A DNA stretch of 64,000 nucleotides from Cyanobium sp. FGCU52 (GTDB lineage: Bacteria > Cyanobacteriota > Cyanobacteriia > PCC-6307 > Cyanobiaceae): the NCBI GenBank assembly GCA_024958715.1, contig JANWUS010000063.1:1-64000 (forward strand), in the 5' to 3' direction. Positions 1 to 11,821 of this stretch are shown piece after piece (within the stretch, counting starts at the first letter, position 1; each line of letters begins with the position of its first letter). Made by a program: the position numbers and the translations under genes. A model generated the notes under the pieces. That model was not told where the DNA came from. It worked only from the letters and a program-made list of their open reading frames with translations, and made no database searches.

Positions 1-264
1 GCGAGGCCAGAGCGCCTCCTGAGGGACGCGGAGCTTGCTACCTAATCAAGATTCATTTTATACCTTGCCTCGCTCAACAGCGGGGTGGGGGGGGGGGTTG
101 ACAGTGATGCGGGCGTCACAGCCACGTCGGCTCGGCAGTGGATCTGGCCGCCCGAGTGCGGCGTGAGCCATCGCTCCGGGCGCAGAGGAGGCTCCGCCTG
201 CTCCAAATCCTCCATCTCAGCTGCGTTGAGCCGGGCGATGGGCCTTGGTGCCGCTGGGTGGTGA

Positions 265-786
265 TCAGCCCGAGGAGTGATCGCTCTCGGCCAGGGCAAT
301 GAGCTCGGCGAGCCAGTGATCAAAGGCCTGCAGATCGGCGCACAGCTGCGGCCAGAGCATCAGGGCGCCGCTGAGGCGCTGCAGCACCTGATCGGGATCG
401 AGATCATCGGCATACAGGTGGCGCACCACATGCCGAAAGCCCAGCAGCAATCCCAGCGCCCGGGCGGTGTCCGGCGAGAGCAGCGCCGGTCTGTGCTCCG
501 TCGCCAGCGTGAGACGGTCCAGCAGGCGGCGGTGCCAGTCGGCCCCTTCAGGGGTGCCACCGTTGAGCACCCGCACGATCTGAAGCAGACAGCGCTCGAC
601 GCCGGTGTAGAAGCTCTGCAGGCGCAATGCCGCCGCATCCACCCGTTCCGCATCGGCACCCTCACGCTGCCAGCGCTCCGCCAGGCCGGCCAGGCTGTCG
701 ATCAGCACCGTGAGCCGCCGCCGCTCCACGGCCAGATCCGTGGCCAGATCGCGCAGTCGCTGGGGTGGGAGCGGATCGGCAGCCAT
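265..786 (-). CDS. hepT: HepT-like HEPN ribonuclease toxin
   Basis: ORF contains 'RHVVRHLY', matching the RX4HXY motif of HepT toxins; start codon overlaps the stop of the upstream MNT-domain gene (shared base 786). Confidence 0.75.
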   Translation of the reverse strand: MAADPLPPQRLRDLATDLAVERRRLTVLIDSLAGLAERWQREGADAERVDAAALRLQSFYTGVERCLLQIVRVLNGGTPEGADWHRRLLDRLTLATEHRPALLSPDTARALGLLLGFRHVVRHLYADDLDPDQVLQRLSGALMLWPQLCADLQAFDHWLAELIALAESDHSSG

Positions 787-1172
787 CAGGTCAACCGCTG
801 GCCTTCGGCGCGGATCCTCTCCTGCCAGTGGATCGGCAGCGTCTCTAGGCGCACCAGATCCACGGCGACCGCGGCGGATCCCGGCCGCTCAGCGGCGTCG
901 GCGCGGCCCTCAGCCACCAGCGCCAGGGCCTCTGGCAGCTCACCGGCAGGGAGGCCAGCCACGGCCAGATCGAGATCCGAATCCGCGTGCAGGCCAGGGC
1001 CCAGCACGGAGCCGAACAACCAGAGCGAAAGATCGGGCCAGCGCTGGCGCAGCGTTGCGGCGATCGCGACAGCGTGGCTCTGCAGCTGCACACGCCTCTC
1101 CTCCCGCCTTGCCGCTTCGGAGGCCCAGCGTTGCCGCCAGTGATCGCGTTGGCCTGGGGTGACAACCATCAA
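786..1172 (-). CDS. mntA: MntA-like minimal nucleotidyltransferase antitoxin
   Basis: 'GSVLGPGLHADSDLDL' matches the GSX10DXD nucleotidyltransferase motif; directly upstream of and overlapping the HepT-like gene. Confidence 0.8.
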   Translation of the reverse strand: MMVVTPGQRDHWRQRWASEAARREERRVQLQSHAVAIAATLRQRWPDLSLWLFGSVLGPGLHADSDLDLAVAGLPAGELPEALALVAEGRADAAERPGSAAVAVDLVRLETLPIHWQERIRAEGQRLT

Positions 1173-1384
1173 TGGAGCGTAATCAGCTCATGCACAGCAG
1201 GGTTGGTCACCGCGGCGCGCCTCCTCAGCGAGCTTCTGCGCGAGGCCGTCCGGCAGCCGGAGGCTGTTCACACCCTTACACGCGCTCACGGATGACCACT
1301 CACGCTTCGTTCTGCGAGGCAGGGTCACTGGAAGGTCGGTCCGTTCCGGGGTGAACTTGGCCTGGGCCTTGAGCGCCTGCGCCC

Positions 1385-4096
1385 TCAGCCCAACGCCGCG
1401 CCGAACTGCTCCCGCAACTGCTGCTCCGCCTGGCGCAGGGCCCCAACCAGCGCCGTGCCGTCACGCCCGCCGGCCTGGGCGAGGTTGGGCCGGCCGCCGC
1501 CACCGCCGCCGCACGCCTTGGCCACGCCGCCGATGAACTTGCCCGCCTGCTGGCCGGCGGCGATCACCGCTTTGCCAAAGGCGGCCACCAGAATCACCTT
1601 GCCGAGATCACTCGGATCGGGCAAGCCGCCCAGCACCACGGCGGCGCCCTCGCCCAGCTGATCGGCCAGCCCCAGGGCGGCGCTCTGCAGCCCCGCTCCA
1701 TCCACACCATCGAGGCGGGCCACCAGCAGCTGGAAATCGCCAACCCGTTCAGCCTTGTCCGCCAGCGCCGCAGCCTTCGCCAGCGCCAGTTCGCCGCGGG
1801 CCGCCGCCAGCGCCTTGCCGCTGGCCTTGAGTTCGTCCTGCAGCGCTGCCACGCGATCGACGATTTCGCCGGGCTGGGCCTTGAAGCGCTCGCCCAGCTG
1901 CTTCACCACCGCGTCCCGCTCATTGAGATAGGCCAGCACCGCCGGACCTGCCACCGCCTCAATGCGGCGGATGCCCGCCGCCACGCCGCTCTCGCTGACG
2001 ATCTTGAACAGGCCGATCTCGGCGGTGTTGGCCACGTGGGTGCCGCCGCACAGCTCCATCGACACGCCCGGCACATCCACCACCCGCACCACGTCGGCGT
2101 ACTTCTCGCCGAACATCGCCACGGCGCCGGCGGCCTTGGCCTTCTCGATCGCCATCTCCTGAACCTCGAGGGTGTGGGCCTCGGCGATCCAGCCGTTGAT
2201 CAGGGCCTCGATCTGCTCCAGCTCGGCTGAGGTCACGGCGCGGGGGCAGTGGAAGTCGAAGCGCAGGCGATCGAAATCCACCAGTGAGCCCGCCTGGCCG
2301 ATGCCCGGATCCACCACCTGCTTGAGCGCCGCCTGCAGCAGGTGGGTGGCCGTGTGGTTGGCCTGGGCGCGGCGGCGGCAGGCGGCATCCACCCGGGCGG
2401 TGAGCAGGTCGCCTACCGCCACGCAGCCCCGCTCGATCCGGCCGCTGTGCACGAACACCGAGCGATTGCGGCTCACCCCCTCGATACTCACGATCACACC
2501 CGCATCCACGCTGGTCTGGTCGCCGCCGCCCAGCAGCACACCGCGGTCGCCCACCTGGCCACCGCCCTCGCCATAGAAAGGGGTGGAATCGAGCACCAGC
2601 TGCACCTGATCACCGGCGCCGGCCAGGGTGGCCGGCTCGCCATTCACCACCAGGGCCAGCACACAACTGGGGTGTTCGAGAGCCTCGTAGCCCTTGAAAG
2701 TCGTGGCCGCCGCCGTGGCCGCCACCTGATCAATGGCCTCCTGAAGGGTGAGGTCGATGCTCACGGCAGCAGCCTTGGCCCGCTGGCGCTGCTCCTCCAT
2801 CGCCAGCTCGAAGCCGGCCACATCCACCGTGAGGCCATGCTCCTCGGCGATCTCCTCGGTGAGCTCCAGCGGGAAGCCGTAGGTATCGTAGAGCTCGAAG
2901 GCCTGGGCGCCGCTGATCTGGCTGGGTTGGCTGGCGAGCACGTCGGCCAGCAGCTTCTCGCCCCGCTCCAGGGTCTCCAGGAAGCGGGCCTCCTCGCGCT
3001 CCAGCTCCGCCAGGATCACGGCCCGGCGCTCCAGCAGCTGCGGATAGGCCTCGCCCATCAGCGCGATCGACGCCTCGCCCATCGCCGCCAGGAAGGGTTT
3101 GTCGATACCCAGCAGCCGTCCGTGGCGCACCACGCGGCGCAGCAGGCGCCGCAGGATGTAGCCGCGGCCGAGGTTGCTGGCGGTGACGCCGTCGCCGATC
3201 AGCTGGGTGACGGCGCGGCTGTGGTCGCCGATCACCTTGAGGCTGGTTTTCCCTTTCTCATCCAGACCTCGGTATTCCACCCCGGCCAGACCCGCCGCCG
3301 CCTCGATCAGCGGATAGATCAGGTCGGTTTCGTAGTTGTTCGGCACTCCCTGCAGGATCTGGGCCATGCGCTCGAGGCCCATGCCGGTGTCGATGTTGCG
3401 CGCCGCCAGGGGCGTGAGCGTGCCCTGGGCGTCGCGGTTGTACTGCATGAACACCAGGTTGTAGAACTCGATGAAACGCGTGTCGTCCTCGAGGTCGATG
3501 GCGTCGTCGCCGAGCTCGGGCCTGAAGTCGTAGTAGATCTCCGAGCAGGGTCCGCAGGGGCCGGTGGGGCCGGAGGCCCAGAAGTTGTCGGCCTCATCCA
3601 TGCGGATGATCCGCTTCGGGTTCACGCCCACCGTGTCGCGCCAGATCGCCTCGGCCTCGTCGTCCTCGCGGAAGACGCTCACCACCAGGTTCTCGGGCGC
3701 CAGGCCGAACACCCCGGTGCTCAGCTCCCAGGCCCAGGCGATCGCCTGCTCCTTGAAGTAATCGCCGAAGGAGAAGTTGCCGAGCATCTCGAAGAAGGTG
3801 TGATGCCGCGCCGTGCGGCCCACGTTCTCGATGTCGTTGGTGCGGATGCACTTCTGGCTGCTGGTGGCCCGCGGCGCCGGCCGCTCCGCCTGACCCAAAA
3901 ACACCGGCTTGAACGGCAGCATCCCGGCGATCGTGAGCAGAACCGTGGGGTCGTCGGGGATCAGGGAGGCACTCGGCATCGGCCGGTGGCCCCGCTGCTC
4001 GTAGAAGCGCAGGAAGGCCGCCCGGATCTCGGCGCCGCTGCGGGGGCGGGGGCTCGCCGGGCCGTCGGTGGGAGCGGGGGAGGGGGCGGCGGCCAT
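1385..4096 (-). CDS. alaS: Alanine--tRNA ligase
   Basis: Translation has AlaRS hallmarks ([68 protein letters not shown]). The 2221-aa ORF over-extends upstream; ATG at 4096 (or 4132) is the plausible start. Confidence 0.97.
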   Translation of the reverse strand: MAAAPSPAPTDGPASPRPRSGAEIRAAFLRFYEQRGHRPMPSASLIPDDPTVLLTIAGMLPFKPVFLGQAERPAPRATSSQKCIRTNDIENVGRTARHHTFFEMLGNFSFGDYFKEQAIAWAWELSTGVFGLAPENLVVSVFREDDEAEAIWRDTVGVNPKRIIRMDEADNFWASGPTGPCGPCSEIYYDFRPELGDDAIDLEDDTRFIEFYNLVFMQYNRDAQGTLTPLAARNIDTGMGLERMAQILQGVPNNYETDLIYPLIEAAAGLAGVEYRGLDEKGKTSLKVIGDHSRAVTQLIGDGVTASNLGRGYILRRLLRRVVRHGRLLGIDKPFLAAMGEASIALMGEAYPQLLERRAVILAELEREEARFLETLERGEKLLADVLASQPSQISGAQAFELYDTYGFPLELTEEIAEEHGLTVDVAGFELAMEEQRQRAKAAAVSIDLTLQEAIDQVAATAAATTFKGYEALEHPSCVLALVVNGEPATLAGAGDQVQLVLDSTPFYGEGGGQVGDRGVLLGGGDQTSVDAGVIVSIEGVSRNRSVFVHSGRIERGCVAVGDLLTARVDAACRRRAQANHTATHLLQAALKQVVDPGIGQAGSLVDFDRLRFDFHCPRAVTSAELEQIEALINGWIAEAHTLEVQEMAIEKAKAAGAVAMFGEKYADVVRVVDVPGVSMELCGGTHVANTAEIGLFKIVSESGVAAGIRRIEAVAGPAVLAYLNERDAVVKQLGERFKAQPGEIVDRVAALQDELKASGKALAAARGELALAKAAALADKAERVGDFQLLVARLDGVDGAGLQSAALGLADQLGEGAAVVLGGLPDPSDLGKVILVAAFGKAVIAAGQQAGKFIGGVAKACGGGGGGRPNLAQAGGRDGTALVGALRQAEQQLREQFGAALG

Positions 4097-4173
4097 GGAC
4101 CCGGGGCGAGGAGCGTGTCGTTCTGAGGGCATGATCGCCCAGAGGCTGACGCCGCCTGCGAACGATCCGGGCG

Positions 4174-4680
4174 ATGATCCACCGGACCGCCCCCCGCCGC
4201 GCGTTGCGCCCCCCCACCGCCTTCGCCCCTGTCCTGCGACCCGCCGACCCCGACGTGACGGATCGGGCGCGGCTGCGCTGGCGGTCGCTGAGCTGGGCCC
4301 TGCTCGCCGCCGCCGTGGCCGGCGGCCTCTCCCTGCTCGGCGCCGCAACCCCATGGGCCGGCCCGACCGCCGGCCTGGAATCGGCCCTGCGCGCCGCCGG
4401 CTGCGGCTTCTTCTATGGCCTGCTCGCCTTCCACCTGCAGCGGGTCGATCCCGACGACGGCCATCTGCAGGCGGGTCTGGTGGGGGCGGTCTGCGGCATC
4501 CGCAGCCTCGGCGCCCCCCTGACCCTGCCGGCGTCCAGCCCGCTGGAGACGCCCCTGTCCTGGCTGGAGGCGGCGCTGCTGGCGCTAGGGCAGCAGTGGC
4601 TGCCCCTGTGGCTGCCCCTGGTCGGGGCCGCCTTCGCCCTGCCACTGGCCGTGCGGCGGTGGCCGGCGCTGCGGCCCTGA
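4174..4680 (+). CDS. Hypothetical membrane protein
   Basis: 168-aa ORF with hydrophobic segments, between divergent alaS and the SNF2 helicase gene. Confidence 0.55.
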   Translation: MIHRTAPRRALRPPTAFAPVLRPADPDVTDRARLRWRSLSWALLAAAVAGGLSLLGAATPWAGPTAGLESALRAAGCGFFYGLLAFHLQRVDPDDGHLQAGLVGAVCGIRSLGAPLTLPASSPLETPLSWLEAALLALGQQWLPLWLPLVGAAFALPLAVRRWPALRP

Positions 4681-4765
4681 GACCGCCGTTCCCCCATGAT
4701 GGGGCCGCAGAACGGGCTGGAGCTCTTGCCTGCGTTCCCGCCCCCCCGGCCCTGACCCCCCGGCC

Positions 4766-7700
4766 ATGAGCCTGCTTCATGCCACCTGGCTGTTTCCGCC
4801 GAGCGGAGCGGGCGGGCGGCTTCTGCTGTGGGCCGACACCTGGCGGGTGGCCACGCCGGCATCCCCGGCCCTGACGGAGGTGCCGGACCATCCCTTCTCC
4901 CTGAACGTCGACGACCTGGGGGCCTGGCTCGACGACAACGGCCACTGGTCGGAGGCGTTCCGACCGGCGGAGGCGGTGCTGACCCTGCCCAGCCGCAGCC
5001 AGGCGGCCCGGGGCCGCAAGCGCGCGGCCGATGCCGCCTGGAGCGGGCTTCCCCTGCAGGCCGGCGAACCGATCCCCCGCGAACCCCAGTGGTGGCCCTG
5101 GCGCGTGGAGGGCCTGGCCCTCGATCCCGGCGCCGCCGGCGAATGGCTCTCCACCCTGCCCCTCTCCGGTGACCATCCCGGCCTGGCGGACGACCTGCGC
5201 TGGTGGACCCATCTGCAGCGCTGGGCCCTGAGCCTGCTCGCCCGGGGACGGTGGCTGCCCCAGGTGGAGGAGGGACGGGCCCACTGGCTCCCCCTTCTGA
5301 ACCGGGAAGGCGACCGGCACCGTCTGGAGGAACTGGCGGTGGGGCTGCCGCAGGTGGCCACCTGCGCCATGGGCAGCGGGATGCCGGGGGAGGCGGCAGC
5401 GCTGGCCTGCCGGCGGCCGGGCAGCGGCCGGCTGCGGGTGGCGAGCCTGCTGGAGGCCCTGCTCGACGGGCAGCTGCGCAGCGGCTTCGAACCCGCCGCC
5501 GACGGGCTGGATCCCCTGCTGATCGCCTGGCAGAAGGGCCTGGGCAAGGGCAACGGCCAGCTCGGCCTCGACGAGGAGGACACGGAACGCCTGGAGATCG
5601 CCACCCACCACTGGCGCGAGGCGGTGGCGGGCCGGGTGGCTCCGGCCCGCGCCTGCCTGGAGCTGTTCACGCCGCCGGAGGGCGAGGAGCTTTGGGAGCT
5701 GCGCTTCGGCCTGCAGGCGGAGGCCGACCCGAGTCTGAAGGTGCCGGCGGGGGTGGTGTGGGCCCGGGGCAACCGCTCCCTGCAGCTGGGGGAGGTGGAG
5801 GTGCCGGAGCCGGGCGAACTGCTGCTGGAGGGCCTGGGCCGGGCCCTGCAGGTGTTCGAGCCGATCGAGCGCGGCCTCGACGCCGCGGCGCCGGAAACGA
5901 TGCAGCTGACCCCGGCCGAGGCCTTCGTGCTGGTGCGCACCGCGGCCGTGCAGCTGCGCGACGTGGGGGTGGGCGTGCTGCTGCCCCCCAGCCTCAGCGG
6001 CGGTCTGGCGAGCCGGCTGGGCCTGGCGATCGAGGCGGAACTGCCGGCCCGCTCCCGCGGCTTCAGCCTCGGCGAGAGCCTGGAGTGGCGCTGGGATCTG
6101 ATGATCGGCGGCGTCACCCTCACCCTGCGGGATCTGGAGCGGCTGGCGGCAAAGCGCAGCCCGCTGGTGCAGCACAAGGGCGCCTGGATCGAGCTCCGCC
6201 CCGGCGATCTCAGGAACGCCGAGCGCTTCTGCGCCGCCGACCCGGCCCTCAGCCTCGACGATGCCCTGCGACTCACCGCCACCGACGGCGAGACGCTGAT
6301 GCGGCTGCCGGTGCACCGGTTCACGGCGGGCCCGCGGCTGCAGGCGGTGCTGGAGCAATACCACCAGCAGAAGGCCCCCGATCCCCTGCCGGCGCCGGAG
6401 GGCTTTGCCGGCCAGCTGCGGCCCTATCAGGAGCGGGGCCTGGGCTGGCTCGCCTTCCTGCATCGCTTCGACCAGGGGGCCTGCCTGGCGGACGACATGG
6501 GTCTGGGCAAAACGATCCAGCTGCTGGCCTTCCTCCAGCACCTCAAGGCGGAGCAGGAACTGCGCCGGCCCGTGCTGCTGGTGGCCCCCACCTCGGTGCT
6601 CACGAACTGGAAGCGGGAGGCGGCCGGTTTCACGCCGGAACTGGAGGTGCGCGAGCACTACGGCCCACGCCGGCCCTCCAGCGAAGCGGCCCTCACCAAG
6701 GCCCTCGACGGCGTGGATCTGGTGCTGACCACCTACGGCCTGCTCCATCGCGACAGCGAACTGCTGGAGAGCGTGGACTGGCAGGGGGTGGTGATCGACG
6801 AGGCCCAGGCGATCAAGAACCCCTCCGCCAAGCAGAGCCAGGCCGCCCGCGACCTGGCCCGTCCCCGCAAGCAGGGCCGCTTCCGCATCGCCCTCACCGG
6901 CACGCCGGTGGAGAACCGCGTCAGCGAGCTCTGGGCGCTGATGGACTTCCTCAACCCGCGGGTGCTGGGCGATGAGCCCTTCTTCCGCCAGCGCTACCGG
7001 CTGCCGATCGAGCGCTATGGCGACATGAGCTCCCTGCGCGATCTCAAGGCCCGGGTGGGCCCGTTCATCCTGCGCCGGCTCAAGACCGACAAGTCGATCA
7101 TCTCCGACCTGCCGGAGAAGGTGGAGCTCAGGGAGTGGGTGGGGCTGGCGCCGGAGCAGGTGAAGCTCTACCGCCGCACGGTCGACGAGAGCCTGGATGC
7201 GATCGCCCGCGCGCCCCTGGGCCAGAAGCACGGCCAGGTGCTGGCCCTGCTCACCCGCCTCAAGCAGATCTGCAACCACCCGGCCCTGGCCCTCAAGGAA
7301 GACGCTGTGGGCAGCGATTTCGCCTCCCGCAGCGCCAAGGTGCAGCGCCTGGAGGAGATCCTCGAGGAGGTGATCGAAGCGGGCGACCGGGCGCTGCTGT
7401 TCACCCAGTTCGCCGAATGGGGCCACCTGCTCAAGGCCCATCTGGAGCGCCGCTGGCGGCAGGAGGTGCCGTTCCTGCACGGCGGCACCACCAAGACCGA
7501 ACGGCAGGCGATGGTGGACCGCTTCCAGGAGGATCCGCGCGGTCCCCAGCTGTTCCTGCTCTCGCTCAAGGCCGGCGGTGTGGGGCTGAACCTCACCCGG
7601 GCCAGCCATGTGTTCCATGTCGACCGCTGGTGGAATCCGGCGGTGGAGAACCAGGCCACCGACCGGGCCTACCGCATCGGCCAGACCAACCGGGTGCTGG

Positions 7701-7858
7701 TGCACAAGTTCATCACCAGCGGTTCGGTGGAGGAGCGCATCGACCGGATGATCAGCGAGAAGTCGCGGCTGGCCGAAGACATCGTCGGCAGCGGCGAGGA
7801 ATGGCTGGGCGGCCTCGAGGTGGGCCAGCTGCGGGAACTGGTGGCGCTGGAGGAATGA
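4766..7858 (+). CDS. SNF2-family DEAD/DEAH-box helicase
   Basis: 1030 aa; '[16 protein letters not shown]' Walker A, '[12 protein letters not shown]', '[22 protein letters not shown]', '[17 protein letters not shown]'. Confidence 0.96.
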   Translation: MSLLHATWLFPPSGAGGRLLLWADTWRVATPASPALTEVPDHPFSLNVDDLGAWLDDNGHWSEAFRPAEAVLTLPSRSQAARGRKRAADAAWSGLPLQAGEPIPREPQWWPWRVEGLALDPGAAGEWLSTLPLSGDHPGLADDLRWWTHLQRWALSLLARGRWLPQVEEGRAHWLPLLNREGDRHRLEELAVGLPQVATCAMGSGMPGEAAALACRRPGSGRLRVASLLEALLDGQLRSGFEPAADGLDPLLIAWQKGLGKGNGQLGLDEEDTERLEIATHHWREAVAGRVAPARACLELFTPPEGEELWELRFGLQAEADPSLKVPAGVVWARGNRSLQLGEVEVPEPGELLLEGLGRALQVFEPIERGLDAAAPETMQLTPAEAFVLVRTAAVQLRDVGVGVLLPPSLSGGLASRLGLAIEAELPARSRGFSLGESLEWRWDLMIGGVTLTLRDLERLAAKRSPLVQHKGAWIELRPGDLRNAERFCAADPALSLDDALRLTATDGETLMRLPVHRFTAGPRLQAVLEQYHQQKAPDPLPAPEGFAGQLRPYQERGLGWLAFLHRFDQGACLADDMGLGKTIQLLAFLQHLKAEQELRRPVLLVAPTSVLTNWKREAAGFTPELEVREHYGPRRPSSEAALTKALDGVDLVLTTYGLLHRDSELLESVDWQGVVIDEAQAIKNPSAKQSQAARDLARPRKQGRFRIALTGTPVENRVSELWALMDFLNPRVLGDEPFFRQRYRLPIERYGDMSSLRDLKARVGPFILRRLKTDKSIISDLPEKVELREWVGLAPEQVKLYRRTVDESLDAIARAPLGQKHGQVLALLTRLKQICNHPALALKEDAVGSDFASRSAKVQRLEEILEEVIEAGDRALLFTQFAEWGHLLKAHLERRWRQEVPFLHGGTTKTERQAMVDRFQEDPRGPQLFLLSLKAGGVGLNLTRASHVFHVDRWWNPAVENQATDRAYRIGQTNRVLVHKFITSGSVEERIDRMISEKSRLAEDIVGSGEEWLGGLEVGQLRELVALEE

Positions 7859-7952
7859 AGCGCCGCGGCCGCGCCAGCGAACAGCTCCCGGCGCCACCGG
7901 CCTGCAGACTGGCGCCAGGCAGTCGCTCGCGAGCGCAACTCCGCCCCTCCCC

Positions 7953-8855
7953 ATGACCGTCACCCCCGCCGGCTCGATCACCACCCAGCTGGGCCAGCAG
8001 GGTCTGGGCCAGCAGCCCTGGTGGGTGGAGCAGTGGATGGAGCTGATCAACTCCTACCGCTACAAGAAAAGACTCGAGCGCGCCTGGGACTACGCCAGAA
8101 GCGGCAACGTGCTCTCGATCCGCTTCGAGGGGCGCCGGGTGCACGCCCGGGTGCAGGGCAGCGAGAAGGATCCCTACAAGGTGAAGCTCTGGCTCGACGT
8201 GCTCAACGACGAGGACTGGGGCTATGTGCTCGAGGCCCTCAGCCGCAAGGCCCGCTGGTCGGCCCAGCTGCTGGCCGGGATCATGCCCCAGGACATCGAG
8301 CGGGCCTTCGCCGCCAGTGGCAAGCGGCTGTTCCCGTTCAAGCTGCAGGAGGTGCGCAGCGAGTGCAGCTGCCTCGACAAGGCGAACCCCTGCAAGCACA
8401 TCAGCGCCGTGTACTACCTGATGGGGGATCGCTTCAGCGAGGACCCCTTCGTGCTCTTCCAGCTGCGCGGCCGCACCCGCAGCCAGCTGCTGGAGGAGCT
8501 GGCCCGCCGCCGGCGGGAGGGGTCCGAGGGCCGCGTGGAGACGGCCCCCCATCCCCTGCACCCCGCCCTTCTGGATCCGGCGCGCTGGTGGCGTTACGAC
8601 GCCCCCCTCGATCCCGACCTCGTGGTGATCACCCCGGCAATGGAGGGCGAGTCGGGCCTCGAAGGTGCGGGGCCCCTGCCCCTGGCGGAGGAGCCCCGGT
8701 TTCCGGAGGCCAATCGGCTGTTTCTGGAGCACCTGCACGAGCAGGGCGCGCGCATGGGCCAGCTGGCGATGGCGCGGGCCATGGCCACGGGCAACGACAA
8801 CGGCGAAGGGAGTGGCGACGGGAGTGGCGTAGGCAGCGGCGGCGAGGGCCCATGA
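7953..8855 (+). CDS. SWIM zinc-finger family protein
   Basis: '[28 protein letters not shown]' matches the SWIM CxC...CxH zinc finger; directly downstream of the SNF2 helicase. Confidence 0.9.
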   Translation: MTVTPAGSITTQLGQQGLGQQPWWVEQWMELINSYRYKKRLERAWDYARSGNVLSIRFEGRRVHARVQGSEKDPYKVKLWLDVLNDEDWGYVLEALSRKARWSAQLLAGIMPQDIERAFAASGKRLFPFKLQEVRSECSCLDKANPCKHISAVYYLMGDRFSEDPFVLFQLRGRTRSQLLEELARRRREGSEGRVETAPHPLHPALLDPARWWRYDAPLDPDLVVITPAMEGESGLEGAGPLPLAEEPRFPEANRLFLEHLHEQGARMGQLAMARAMATGNDNGEGSGDGSGVGSGGEGP

Positions 8856-9346
8856 GCGACCGGCCCACCGCCGGGGAAGCGCCCTGGCTGTCGGCGAGTG
8901 TCTGCGAGGTGGCGGCCCGGATCCTGCAGGGCCACCTCCGGGCCTTCGGCCGGCCCCTGCTGGCCGGCTGCGGTCCGCAACGCGATGCCCGCCACGCCGC
9001 CCAGGAGCTGTTTGCCACCCCCACGGTGGTGCTGGCCCATGACGGCAGCGCCGATCCCCGGCTGATCTACGCCAACCGGGCGGCCCTGCTGCTGTGGCGC
9101 CAGCGCTGGGACACGATGGTTGGCCTGCCCTCCCGGCTCACGGCCGAACCGGGCGAGCGGCTGGAGCGGGCAGCAGCCCTGGAGCAGGCCCGCCTCCGGG
9201 AAGCCCTGCAGGGCTATGGCGGGATCCGGATCGACAGCGGCGGACGGCGCTTCCGCATCGAGAACGCCAGGCTCTGGACCCTCCGCGATCGCCAGGGGAC
9301 CCCCTGCGGCCAGGCGGCGACCTTCGCCCGCTGGTGGTGGCTCTGA
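8852..9346 (+). CDS. MEKHLA (PAS-like) domain-containing protein
   Basis: ATG at 8852 overlaps the SWIM gene stop; 'LIYANRAALLLWRQRWDTMVGLPSRLTAEP' resembles the MEKHLA domain. Confidence 0.7.
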   Translation: MSDRPTAGEAPWLSASVCEVAARILQGHLRAFGRPLLAGCGPQRDARHAAQELFATPTVVLAHDGSADPRLIYANRAALLLWRQRWDTMVGLPSRLTAEPGERLERAAALEQARLREALQGYGGIRIDSGGRRFRIENARLWTLRDRQGTPCGQAATFARWWWL

Positions 9347-9373
9347 ACGAGGGTGACGCCGAGCGGGACCCGC

Positions 9374-9934
9374 TCAGGGCCGGGAGCCTTCATGCACTTC
9401 CACGGCGCTCAGCTGAACGCCGATCACGGTGATCAGGGGATGGTTGTCGACCCAGCGCACCAGACCCTCCAGCTCAAACCATTCGTTGCCGCCGGCGCCG
9501 ATGTCGAGGTGGCAGGGCAGATCCACGGCGATGGGATGGCCGCCTTCAAGGGCCAGCTTCATCCCGTCGGGGCTGATGTCCACGATCTCGCCGGTGAGCG
9601 GCGCGGCGGAACCGTCCCCGAAACGCACCTGGGCCAGGGCAAAGTTCTCCGGCGGCTTGAACCGATCCGTGCGAGCCCCCGCCTCAAGGTAGTGCTGCAG
9701 GCGCTGCAGGGCCCGGCGGTACCGATCCAGGTCTCCAGGGGGGACCGGCCTCCGACGGCTTGCCAACGTTCTAGGCCGGCCACTGAGCGGCGACCAGCCT
9801 CCACCCCCACTTCGTCGCACACTGAAAAGCGTGCCAGGGGCTGCCGAGGCCGACCCTTCCGCCGGTGGAGGCACCGCGATCACGGCGCTCCGGCCCCTGA
9901 GCGCCTGATCAGTGGAACCAGAAACGCTGATCAA
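9374..9934 (-). CDS. PilZ domain-containing protein
   Basis: C-terminal half 'GEIVDISPDGMKLALEGGHPIAVDLPCHLDI...GLVRWVDN...IGVQL' is PilZ-like; start codon uncertain. Confidence 0.65.
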   Translation of the reverse strand: MISVSGSTDQALRGRSAVIAVPPPAEGSASAAPGTLFSVRRSGGGGWSPLSGRPRTLASRRRPVPPGDLDRYRRALQRLQHYLEAGARTDRFKPPENFALAQVRFGDGSAAPLTGEIVDISPDGMKLALEGGHPIAVDLPCHLDIGAGGNEWFELEGLVRWVDNHPLITVIGVQLSAVEVHEGSRP

Positions 9935-10012
9935 TGGGCGCGGTCGACGGCCGACCTGTTCCGCGTGAACCCTTCCTAAAGTCCACCCCTCCGAGGTTGG
10001 ACAAAGAATCCG

Positions 10013-11821
10013 ATGACCTACGCCACCGGCCTCACCACACCCCTCAGCGCTGACGCTTCCGGCTCACCACCGCCGACCCCCTGCTCCACCGTCGGTCGCC
10101 TGAGCCTGCAGTGCGAACCGATCGCGCCCGACACCACGGCGATCCGTTCCCTCGACTGGGACCGCAGCCGCTTCGACATCGAATTCGGCCTGCGCAACGG
10201 CACCACCTACAACAGCTTCCTGGTGCGGGGTGAGCGCACTGCCCTGATCGACACCAGCCACCTGAAGTTCGAGGCCACCTGGCTGCCGCTGCTGGCGGAG
10301 CAGATCGATCCGAAGGAGATCGATGTTCTGATCGTTTCCCATACCGAACCCGACCATTCCGGCCTGATCGGCCACCTGATCGAGCGCAATCCCGAGATCG
10401 AGATCGTGGCCTCCAAGGTGGCGATCCAGTTCCTCGAGAACCAGGTGCATCGCCCCTTCCGCTCGCGGGCGGTGAAGAGCGGCGAGGAGCTGGATCTGGG
10501 CGTGAATCCCAGCAGCGGCGTGGCCCATCGCTTCGAATTCCTGAGCGCGCCGAACCTGCACTGGCCCGACACGATCTTCTCCTTCGATCACGGCACCGGC
10601 ATCCTCTACACCTGCGATGCCTTCGGCCTCCACTACTGCTCCGAGGATCTCTTCGACGTGGACCCCGGCGCGATCGCGCCCGACTTCCGCTTCTACTACG
10701 ACTGCCTGATGGGACCCAACGCCCGCAGCGTGCTGCAGGCGCTGAAGCGGATGGACGCCCTGCCGCCGATCACCACCATCGCCGTGGGCCACGGGCCGCT
10801 GCTGCGCCACCACCTGGGCCTGTGGCTGGGTGATTACCGCGACTGGAGCGCGGGCCGCAGCAAGGGCGAGGCCTATGCGGCCGTCTGTTACGTGAGCCAA
10901 TACGGCTTCTGCGACCGCATCAGCCAGGCGATCGCCCGCGGGATCGGCAAGGCCGAAGCCCAGGTGCAGCTGGTGGACCTGCGGGCCACCGATCCCCAGG
11001 AGCTGGCGGCGCTGGTGGGTGAGGCGGCGGCGGTGGTGGTGCCCACCTGGCCGGCGGCGCCGGACGCCGATCTGCAGGCCTCGATCGGCACGCTGCTGGC
11101 GGCGCTCCATCCCAAGCAGTGGGTGGCCTGCTACGACGCCTTCGGCGGCCACGACGAACCGATCGACCAGGTTGCCGACCGCCTGCGCAGCCTCGGCCAG
11201 CGCGATGCCTTCGCCCCCCTGCGCATCCGCCAGGTACCGGACGCGGCCGATTACCAGCGCTGCGAGGAGGCCGGCACCGACCTGGGGCAGCTGCTGACCC
11301 GGGAAAAAACCATCGCGGCGATGAAGGCCCTCGACGGCGACCTGGACAAGGCCCTTGGGCGTCTGTCCGGCGGGCTGTACGTGGTGACGGCCCGCCAGGG
11401 GGAAGGGGAAGGCGTGCGCAGCGGCGCGATGGTGGCCAGCTGGGTGAGCCAGGCCAGCTTCGATCCGCCCGGCATCACCGTGGCGGTGGCCAAGGACCGG
11501 GCGATCGAGGCCCTGATGCAGGTGGGCGATCGCTTCGTGCTCAACATCCTGCGCGAGGACAACCACCAGCCCCTGCTGCGCCATTTCCTGCGGCGCTTCC
11601 CGCCCGGCGCCGACCGCTTCGCGGGCGTGTCCGTGCTGGAGGGTGTGGCGGCCGGCGGCCCTGTGCTGGGCGACGCGCTGGCCTTCCTCGGCTGCCGGGT
11701 GGCCCAGCGCATGGAGGGGCCCGACCACTGGATCATCTACGCGGAGGTGGAGCAGGGGAACGTGGCCGATGCCACCGCCGCCACCGCCGTTCATCACCGC
11801 AAGGTGGGGAACCACTACTGA
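10013..11821 (+). CDS. flv3: Flv3-type diflavin flavoprotein (O2 photoreduction)
   Basis: 602 aa with metallo-beta-lactamase, flavodoxin and flavin reductase modules; canonical diiron ligand motif 'SHTEPDHSG'. Confidence 0.88.
   Translation: MTYATGLTTPLSADASGSPPPTPCSTVGRLSLQCEPIAPDTTAIRSLDWDRSRFDIEFGLRNGTTYNSFLVRGERTALIDTSHLKFEATWLPLLAEQIDPKEIDVLIVSHTEPDHSGLIGHLIERNPEIEIVASKVAIQFLENQVHRPFRSRAVKSGEELDLGVNPSSGVAHRFEFLSAPNLHWPDTIFSFDHGTGILYTCDAFGLHYCSEDLFDVDPGAIAPDFRFYYDCLMGPNARSVLQALKRMDALPPITTIAVGHGPLLRHHLGLWLGDYRDWSAGRSKGEAYAAVCYVSQYGFCDRISQAIARGIGKAEAQVQLVDLRATDPQELAALVGEAAAVVVPTWPAAPDADLQASIGTLLAALHPKQWVACYDAFGGHDEPIDQVADRLRSLGQRDAFAPLRIRQVPDAADYQRCEEAGTDLGQLLTREKTIAAMKALDGDLDKALGRLSGGLYVVTARQGEGEGVRSGAMVASWVSQASFDPPGITVAVAKDRAIEALMQVGDRFVLNILREDNHQPLLRHFLRRFPPGADRFAGVSVLEGVAAGGPVLGDALAFLGCRVAQRMEGPDHWIIYAEVEQGNVADATAATAVHHRKVGNHY

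Noticed and set aside
87-103. 11-nt poly-G tract followed by TTGACA, considered as a phase-variable promoter
   Set aside because: No matching -10 element or downstream plus-strand gene could be supported.
4100-8050. Apparent N-terminal extension of the alaS ORF (2221 aa)
   Set aside because: The extension is the antisense shadow of the SNF2 helicase and neighbours; AlaRS homology begins near 4096.
10064-11815. 583-aa minus-strand ORF antisense to flv3
   Set aside because: Shadow-frame composition (Ala/Gly/His/Gln-rich); sense frame encodes a clear flavodiiron protein.
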